Assembly (NCBI GenBank): GCA_040414495.1
Contig: JBEDUI010000167.1
Coordinates: 1 to 10,943 of the forward strand
Origin: DATAVB01 sp040414495
GTDB lineage: Bacteria > Actinomycetota > Actinomycetes > Mycobacteriales > QHCD01
Length of the DNA: 10,943 nucleotides
Reading direction: 5' to 3'
A program made the translations under genes and the position numbers. Of this stretch, positions 7,068 through 10,943 are shown in pieces; positions within the stretch are counted from its first letter, which is position 1; each line of letters begins with the position of its first letter. Below the pieces are notes generated by a model. The model was not told the origin of the DNA. It was given only the letters and a program-made list of their open reading frames with translations, and made no database searches.

Positions 7068-8297
7068 ATGCGGCGCGGCTTGTTGCGGACCAGCGTCGCG
7101 TTCCGCAGGTACTGGCTCGGTCAATTGGTTTCGCTATTTGGCGACCAGGTGTCCCGGATCGGCATTCCGCTTATTGCGGTAACGACCTTGCACGCAAGCG
7201 CGATCCAGATTGGTCTGTTGAATTCGGCCGGATCGATATCGCTGCTGGCGTTCGGTCTCATAACCGGGGCGTGGGTGGATCGGGTACAGCGACGGCGACT
7301 GTTGACCGGCTGCGATCTGGCCCGGGCCGGAGTTATTGCGGTGATCCCGTGTGCAGCCGCGGTCGGAGTTCTGAATATTCCGTTGCTGATTGCGACGATC
7401 TTCGTACTCGGCTCGCTCAGCGTGGTATTCGGAACGGCGGCGGTGGCGTTTCTGCCAGGGCTGGTGCCGGATGATCTGATCGAGGCAAATGCCCGGCTCA
7501 TGCAAAGCAACGCGGTGGCGCAGGTCGCCGGTCCGGGTATAGGCGGCGTGGTCGTCGGGCTGGTGACCGCACCGTTCGCGGTAGCCGTCGACGCGATTTC
7601 CTTTCTCGCCTCGGCGGCGTGCTTGTCCATAGTGGACGTGAATGAACCGCGCGTAGCTCACCCGGAGCATCAGCCCGTGTGGCGGGCAATCGGCCAGGGC
7701 CTGGCATTTGTTTACCGTAATTCGTTGCTACGACCCAGCGCGGGCTGCGCCGGAACGTACAACTTGTTCAATGCCGCGATTGTTGCGTTGCAGGTCCTGT
7801 TTCTCTCTCGCACGCTCGGGCTGCGACCAGCGGAACTCGGGCTCGTGCTGGGCGCTATTGGACCTGGCGCTCTGCTCGGCGCTACCACGGCCGTCTATAT
7901 AGGTCGCCGACTCGGAATGGGTCGGACGATGATTGGCGGCCTCATCCTGGCCGGAGCTGCTAATTGCGTATTTGCCAGCGCCAATGGATCCATTCTGGTC
8001 CTCATGACCGCGATGTTTGCCAATGGACTTGGACAGCCCCTCTACAACATCAATCAGGCAAGCCTGCGGCAAGCCGTTGTCCCGCGACACCTACAGGGCC
8101 GGGTGACGGCTACGCTTTACGTGCTCGCCGGTGGCACCGCACCGGTCGGTGCAGTCGCGGCCGGCGCGGGTGCGAGCCTTTTCGGTGTTCGGGCCATTCT
8201 CGTCGTGGCCGCGTTCGGCACCATGCTGTCGGCTCTTTGGCTATTGCTCTCGCCGGTGCGCCGTCTTAGGTCGCTGCCCCGGGTGGTATGCGAATGA
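7068..8297 (+). CDS. MFS exporter (macrolide-efflux / EntS-like family)
   Basis: Major facilitator superfamily transporter of 409 residues with about 12 hydrophobic helices, expected in the cytoplasmic membrane as a proton-driven exporter. Typical subfamily marks are FRRYWLGQLVSLFGDQ at the N-terminus, motif A between TM2 and TM3 as GAWVDRVQRRR (67-77, D71), LVPDDLIEANARLMQSNAVA (132-151) followed by GPGIGG, and VVPRHLQGRV (337-346) between TM10 and TM11. These fit the MFS_3 group that includes Mef macrolide pumps and the enterobactin exporter EntS; the cargo cannot be told. There is no ribosome site, and the ATG is 9 nt behind the stop of the zinc-finger gene, so translation is probably coupled and expression follows the upstream promoter. 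The phosphotransferase gene follows after 9-42 nt, depending on its start. Confidence 0.93.
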   Translation: MRRGLLRTSVAFRRYWLGQLVSLFGDQVSRIGIPLIAVTTLHASAIQIGLLNSAGSISLLAFGLITGAWVDRVQRRRLLTGCDLARAGVIAVIPCAAAVGVLNIPLLIATIFVLGSLSVVFGTAAVAFLPGLVPDDLIEANARLMQSNAVAQVAGPGIGGVVVGLVTAPFAVAVDAISFLASAACLSIVDVNEPRVAHPEHQPVWRAIGQGLAFVYRNSLLRPSAGCAGTYNLFNAAIVALQVLFLSRTLGLRPAELGLVLGAIGPGALLGATTAVYIGRRLGMGRTMIGGLILAGAANCVFASANGSILVLMTAMFANGLGQPLYNINQASLRQAVVPRHLQGRVTATLYVLAGGTAPVGAVAAGAGASLFGVRAILVVAAFGTMLSALWLLLSPVRRLRSLPRVVCE

Positions 8298-8339
8298 GAA
8301 AGCCTTGTGGGCCGGGCAGATCGCTGCCAAGCTGCGCGT

Positions 8340-9218
8340 ATGCAGCTAAGCGACGACGATACGGCACTCATTGATGAGGTAAATCGGCGCAGTGCGGCGG
8401 GACTGCGGCCAGTTGGCCGCGCCGCGGAGGGCACCTTGGGAGGCGCGCTTTTCGTCGAATGGCCCGACGGACATGCCGGTGTCATTACCCATTATCTCGG
8501 GAGCCTGGCCGAAGCCGAGCGCACGGCCGACGTGCTGCGATATGCGCGAGAACGCGGCTTGCCGGTGCCGCGACAGGAACTGGTACTCGCGTTGGGCGAC
8601 CAGGTCATCCTGGTCCAGGAGCAGCTGCCCGGATCATCAGCGGAAACAGTGACGCCGGCGGTCATTGACGCGATCGTGGCGATCAACGACCGGTTCGCCA
8701 ACGTACTGGCCGATCGACCCGACGTACCGACTTTGCCGCTATGCCTGGGTGCCAGCGGAGATCCTTATCCCCGGCACGAGATATTGGCCGAGCACAGTGA
8801 TCGCACCCGGAAAATCCTGGATGCCATTATCCAAGTTGGTCGCGAGAATCCGGGCGAGCTGACTGGAAACGACCTAGTCCATATCGACCTCACGTCACCG
8901 AATGTCCTGTTCGACCGGTCCGGAGTGATCACGGGTGTTGTTGACTGGAACCTCGGTGCTTATCGCGGTGACCGGCACCTGGCGTTGGTCAAGACACGGT
9001 TCGAACAGGAATGGGCCATGCACGCCGCGGATCCCAATCCGGCTGAGCTGGCCGCGACCGCACACCTGGAAGGGATTTTGAACGAACGCATCGCGCCGGT
9101 CACACTACGCAAATACTGGGCGCATCGCATTTTGTATCAACTGCACTTTGCCCTGCAATTCGCCCCGCCCGAGGTGCTGGCCTGGCACCTCGAGGTAGCT
9201 GAATCGCGCCTTCTATAG
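8340..9218 (+). CDS. APH-fold phosphotransferase (aminoglycoside phosphotransferase family)
   Basis: Kinase-fold enzyme of about 292 residues that would transfer phosphate from ATP to a small molecule. The C-terminal lobe carries the catalytic loop HIDLTSPN (181-188: H181, D183, N188) and the metal-binding D202 in VVDWN; the hinge is VQEQLPG (92-98). The N-lobe strand that usually holds the ATP-contacting Lys reads VIT (48-50) with no Lys, so either another residue serves or this is a divergent branch. Many such genes are not resistance genes, and the substrate is unknown. The start is uncertain: an in-frame GTG at 8307 adds 11 residues unlike the family and has only a weak GAG site, while the ATG at 8340 gives a typical N-terminus without a ribosome site. 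It is probably cotranscribed with the MFS gene and ends 4 nt from the convergent VOC gene. Confidence 0.85.
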   Translation: MQLSDDDTALIDEVNRRSAAGLRPVGRAAEGTLGGALFVEWPDGHAGVITHYLGSLAEAERTADVLRYARERGLPVPRQELVLALGDQVILVQEQLPGSSAETVTPAVIDAIVAINDRFANVLADRPDVPTLPLCLGASGDPYPRHEILAEHSDRTRKILDAIIQVGRENPGELTGNDLVHIDLTSPNVLFDRSGVITGVVDWNLGAYRGDRHLALVKTRFEQEWAMHAADPNPAELAATAHLEGILNERIAPVTLRKYWAHRILYQLHFALQFAPPEVLAWHLEVAESRLL

Positions 9219-9222
9219 CCGC

Positions 9223-9645
9223 TTATCCGACGAAGATGCAGAACGGGTGGCCGGCCGGATCGGCGAAAACGTACAGTGGCTCTTCCTCGTCGTGCGTGCG
9301 ATCCAATCGCACTGTCGCACCAAGATCAAGTGCGCGCTTGCGCTGGACCTCGAGCTCCTCGATATTGGGCACGACCGTGTCGAGATGGAGCATTTGTGGG
9401 ACCTCGCCGTGGGGCCAGGTTGACGGGCGAACCTCGTCGGTCTGTTGGAACGCAAGTTGCGGACCACCACGCGGATTCCGCAGCACCAGCCAGTCCTCAC
9501 CGCGTGGATCGGGCCGGCCGGCCGGCGGTGGAGCATCGCCAGCGCGATACTCCAACCCGAACAGTTGCCGGTAGAACTCCGCCAGCTGGCGCGCATTCGT
9601 CGTATCAAGTACGACCTGGGCGATTCTCGGGAACGTGTCAGCCAT
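9223..9645 (-). CDS. VOC-superfamily protein (Glyoxalase_6-like)
   Basis: A cytosolic protein of 140 residues with two beta-alpha-beta-beta-beta modules of the vicinal oxygen chelate fold, at about 8-66 and 86-139. Family marks: VVLDTTNARQLAEFY (11-25), dWLVLRNPRGG, LAFQQTDEV with WP, QMLHLD (84-89), LGATV (108-112) and the C-terminal FADPAGHPFCIF (127-138), typical of Glyoxalase_6-like proteins. The family includes glyoxalases, dioxygenases and bleomycin-type binding proteins. A full His/Glu metal quartet is not evident (Q10 and C136 stand near two usual ligand positions), so catalysis by the standard route is doubtful; binding or an unknown reaction is possible. It is convergent with the phosphotransferase gene (4-nt gap) and divergent from the GNAT pair. 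No clear ribosome site precedes the ATG at 9645. Confidence 0.88.
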   Translation of the reverse strand: MADTFPRIAQVVLDTTNARQLAEFYRQLFGLEYRAGDAPPPAGRPDPRGEDWLVLRNPRGGPQLAFQQTDEVRPSTWPHGEVPQMLHLDTVVPNIEELEVQRKRALDLGATVRLDRTHDEEEPLYVFADPAGHPFCIFVG

Positions 9646-9745
9646 TGGCTCATGATGGCACCGACGACCGGCCCGTGCTATTCGATCTTGCGAATGCGAT
9701 TAACTCGAGCGTCTGGACGCGGCACTCTGACCGGCTGTCCCCAGG

Positions 9746-9759
9746 TAACCTCGTGGTTA
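9746..9759 (+). repeat. Short inverted repeat just upstream of the GNAT ribosome site
   Basis: TAACC, 4-nt gap TCGT, GGTTA: a perfect 5-bp inverted repeat ending 7 nt before the GGGAGGG ribosome site, in the 132-nt divergent region between the VOC and GNAT genes. It could be a small operator or an mRNA stem. It is short enough to be chance, and I found no clear promoter on either strand in this region. Confidence 0.25.
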
Positions 9760-9766
9760 ACACAAT

Positions 9767-9773
9767 GGGAGGG
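9767..9773 (+). promoter_or_regulatory. Ribosome binding site of the first GNAT gene
   Basis: GGGAGGG with a 4-nt spacer to the ATG at 9778. It is strong though closely spaced, and it fixes this start. Confidence 0.7.
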
Positions 9774-9777
9774 ATAA

Positions 9778-10242
9778 ATGGTCAGTCCAGCCACGGTTCG
9801 GTTCGCGGTCCCGGACGATTTCGTCCAGTGGCTTCCGCTGTGGGAGGGCTACAACGCTTTCTACGGTCGTTCCGGCGGCACCGCGCTGCCGGAGGAGATC
9901 ACCCGTTTCACCTGGTCGCGTTTCTTCGATGCGTACGAACCGATGCACGCGCTGGTTGCCGAAGACCAGACCGGCCGGTTGGTCGGTTTGACGCATTATC
10001 TCTTTCATCGCAGTACGACCTCGATCGCGCCGGTGTGCTACCTGCAGGACCTGTTCACCGCTGAGGCGGCGCGCGGAAAAGGGGTCGCGCGGGCATTGAT
10101 CAACGCCGTGTACGAGCAGGCCGGGATCGCGGGATGTGGCAAGGTCTACTGGCAGACGCACGAGACGAACCAGACCGCGCAACGCCTGTACGACAAGGTG
10201 TCGCAGCGGTCCGGATTCATCGTCTACCAGACAACGATCTAA
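9778..10242 (+). CDS. GNAT-family N-acetyltransferase
   Basis: Cytosolic acetyl-CoA-dependent acetyltransferase of 154 residues, the normal length for a single GNAT domain. Motif A spans about 88-108: YLQDLFTAEAARGKGVARAL, with the pyrophosphate-binding loop R99-G100-K101-G102-V103-A104. Motif B is HETNQTAQRLYDKV (128-141), with N131 and Y138 in the usual acetyl-CoA and catalytic places. The N-terminal WLPLWEGYNAFYGR region resembles proteins that acetylate amines or amino acids, but the acceptor is not recognisable. A strong ribosome site precedes the ATG. The next acetyltransferase frame starts 3 nt after this stop, so the two were made as an operon. Confidence 0.93.
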   Translation: MVSPATVRFAVPDDFVQWLPLWEGYNAFYGRSGGTALPEEITRFTWSRFFDAYEPMHALVAEDQTGRLVGLTHYLFHRSTTSIAPVCYLQDLFTAEAARGKGVARALINAVYEQAGIAGCGKVYWQTHETNQTAQRLYDKVSQRSGFIVYQTTI

Positions 10243-10245
10243 AAC

Positions 10246-10805
10246 GTGTTCGCCGCTGCTCCGATCGCGGTCCCGACATTGACGACCGAGCGGCTCCGAT
10301 TGCGGCCGTTCCGGCGCGATGACGCTGCCTGGGTGTATTACATTTCGCTCGATCCGGAGCTGCGTCGGCGACTGTCATTGCCCGAGCCATACGATCGCAG
10401 CCACGCCCGTTATTTCGTGGACCACATCGCGATCGCCACTGCTCAGGCCGGGCGGGGCGCCGATTTCGTCATCGAAGACCCGGATACGGAAATAGCGCTT
10501 GGATGGATCGGATTGCACCGCCAGGACGGCGACGCCGTCGGTTGTGGATACTGGCTGGCTGCCGACGTTCGAGGCCGCGGCCTGATGACGCAGGCGCTCC
10601 GGGCCGCGTGTCGGTGGGCTTAACCTCGCCTCCAACAGGGTTAGGCGCCGGTGTCATTCACTGGCAGGCCCACGTCGGCAACCGCGCCTCGCGTGCCGTG
10701 GCAGAACGGGCCGGCTTCCGCATTCAATCCGACACCGTGCCGGGACGCACGACCGAGAAATGGGTCGGAGTTCTCCGGCCGGAGAATATCCGGCCGGAGC
10801 CCTGA
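10246..10805 (+). pseudogene. RimJ/RimL-type GNAT acetyltransferase, broken by a one-base frameshift
   Basis: The first part (GTG at 10246 to TAA at 10621-10623, 125 codons) carries TLTTERLRLRPF (11-22), GYWL (101-104) and the acetyl-CoA loop RGRGLM (109-114), then stops right after ACRWA. The rest of the same domain continues at once in another frame: GAGVIHWQAHVGNRASRAVA and ERAGF, ending in VLRPENIRPEP at the TGA at 10803-10805. Joining the two frames near 10618-10623 needs one added base and gives a normal-length protein (about 185 residues), so this is one domain with a net -1 change. Both halves keep intact motifs, so the change is recent or a sequencing error. The GTG sits 3 nt after the upstream GNAT stop without a clear ribosome site. 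If real, the truncated product lacks motif B and should be inactive. Confidence 0.8.
10773..10799. terminator. Strong GC hairpin at convergent gene ends, candidate bidirectional terminator
   Basis: CTCCGGCCGG (10773-10782), loop AGAATAT, CCGGCCGGAG (10790-10799): a perfect 10-bp stem within the last codons of the GNAT frame and 9 nt beyond the stop of the minus-strand NmrA-like gene. The left arm is also the core of a perfect 16-bp palindrome at 10771-10786, so alternative folds exist. There is no U-tract. Confidence 0.5.
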
Positions 10806-10812
10806 GCTCAGG
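10801..10812. repeat. 12-bp palindrome holding both convergent stop codons
   Basis: CCTGAGCTCAGG is perfectly self-complementary. Its TGA (10803-10805) ends the GNAT frame on the plus strand, and its TCA (10808-10810) is the TGA of the minus-strand gene, so the two stops are mirror images separated by 2 nt. Confidence 0.6.
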
Positions 10813-10943
10813 CTGCAACGGCTGGCTTGAGGATTTCCTCGCACCATTGCTGAAATGACGTAGGCGTAAGCGCGCGCGTGGAGCGTGGCTCAGCATCGTA
10901 AATTCCCGCATCGACCGCGGCCGCCATGTCAACCAGGCCCTGG
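10808..10943 (-). CDS. NmrA-like NAD(P)-binding oxidoreductase, C-terminal end (gene cut by right edge)
   Basis: On the minus strand 44 codons run from the right edge to a TGA at 10810-10808. The peptide includes LVDMAAAVDAGIYDAEPR, then LTPTSFQQWCEEILKPAV. This closely fits the C-terminus of atypical SDR proteins of the NmrA-like / NAD(P)H-binding family, where a helix with a run like D-x-G-x-x-x-A-x-PR is followed by TPT-S/T-F/L-xQ-W/F-CEE-x-LxPA. The Rossmann domain would lie outside the window, so neither cofactor use nor substrate can be judged. The gene is convergent with the broken GNAT, with stops 2 nt apart. The fragment is shorter than usual gene-finding cut-offs and is overlapped by a spurious longer minus-strand frame (10932-10654); the family match favours this frame. 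Confidence 0.72.
   Translation of the reverse strand, partial: QGLVDMAAAVDAGIYDAEPRSTRALTPTSFQQWCEEILKPAVAA

Noticed and set aside
8307..8339. GTG start at 8307 for the phosphotransferase, with 11 extra residues.
   Set aside because: The added residues are unlike the family N-terminus and the upstream GAG site is weak. The ATG at 8340 was preferred, though the choice is not certain.
9213..9653. A 146-codon minus-strand frame overlapping the VOC gene, with an ATG at 9653.
   Set aside because: It is Ser/Arg-rich and in another frame; the 9645-9223 frame carries all the VOC motifs.
10612..10626. Programmed -1 frameshifting in the second GNAT gene.
   Set aside because: No X-XXY-YYZ slippery heptamer is in register before the TAA, and this family is not known to use recoding.
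10503..10805. The downstream GNAT fragment as a separate gene starting at 10503.
   Set aside because: Its first part is a shadow of the upstream frame. Only the portion from about 10620 resembles GNAT, and it completes the interrupted domain, so it is the second half of one broken gene.
10654..10932. A 92-codon minus-strand frame at the right edge.
   Set aside because: It is Arg-rich and matches no family, while the neighbouring frame (10808-10943) gives a clear NmrA-like C-terminus.
1..10943. Mobile elements, CRISPR arrays, tRNA or rRNA genes, phage genes.
   Set aside because: No transposase or integrase motifs, no terminal inverted repeats, no regularly spaced repeat array and no tRNA-like cloverleaf were seen on either strand.

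Overview
The window is a GC-rich stretch of bacterial chromosome, most likely from an actinomycete. This rests on GC-rich third codon positions, one GTG start and one ATGA-coupled start, two start codons that sit directly behind -10 hexamers as in leaderless actinobacterial genes, a paired peptide-exporter type ABC system, a Tat-exported protein and a ClpX-type zinc-finger/helix-turn-helix protein. The genus cannot be read from the sequence. I see no RNA gene, IS element, CRISPR array, integrase or phage gene.

Layout, left to right. (1) 1-2922: two ATGA-coupled ABC exporter half-transporters; the first is cut by the left edge. Both nucleotide-binding domains look catalytically intact and the pair resembles the RamA/RamB-type exporters of class III lanthipeptide clusters, but no precursor or modifying enzyme is inside the window. 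(2) 2923-3302: a non-coding gap with a strong hairpin. (3) 3303-4955: a cytosolic PP2C-type Ser/Thr phosphatase followed by a classical short-chain dehydrogenase with its own probable leaderless start. (4) 4956-6527: a good promoter, a leader of about 130 nt and a Tat-secreted TIM-barrel glycoside-hydrolase-like protein, ended by a hairpin. (5) 6630-9218: a probable operon of a ClpX-type zinc-finger/HTH protein, an MFS exporter and an APH-fold phosphotransferase, driven by a promoter whose -35 and -10 boxes are each overlapped by a copy of a 19-bp repeat. (6) 9223-9645 (minus): a VOC (Glyoxalase_6-like) protein, convergent with the phosphotransferase. (7) 9778-10805: two GNAT acetyltransferases in a row, the second broken by a one-base frameshift. 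(8) 10808-10943 (minus): the C-terminal 44 codons of an NmrA-like NAD(P)-binding oxidoreductase running off the right edge. Its stop codon and that of the GNAT lie symmetrically in one 12-bp palindrome.

How the genes may work together: the exporter pair belongs with whatever lies to the left. The right half has a detoxification or self-protection flavour (regulator, efflux, kinase-like modifying enzyme, VOC protein, two acetyltransferases), though only the regulator-MFS-phosphotransferase block looks like one transcription unit. The most testable observation is the paired operator over the promoter of that block. Nothing here proves a new system; most genes belong to well-known families.
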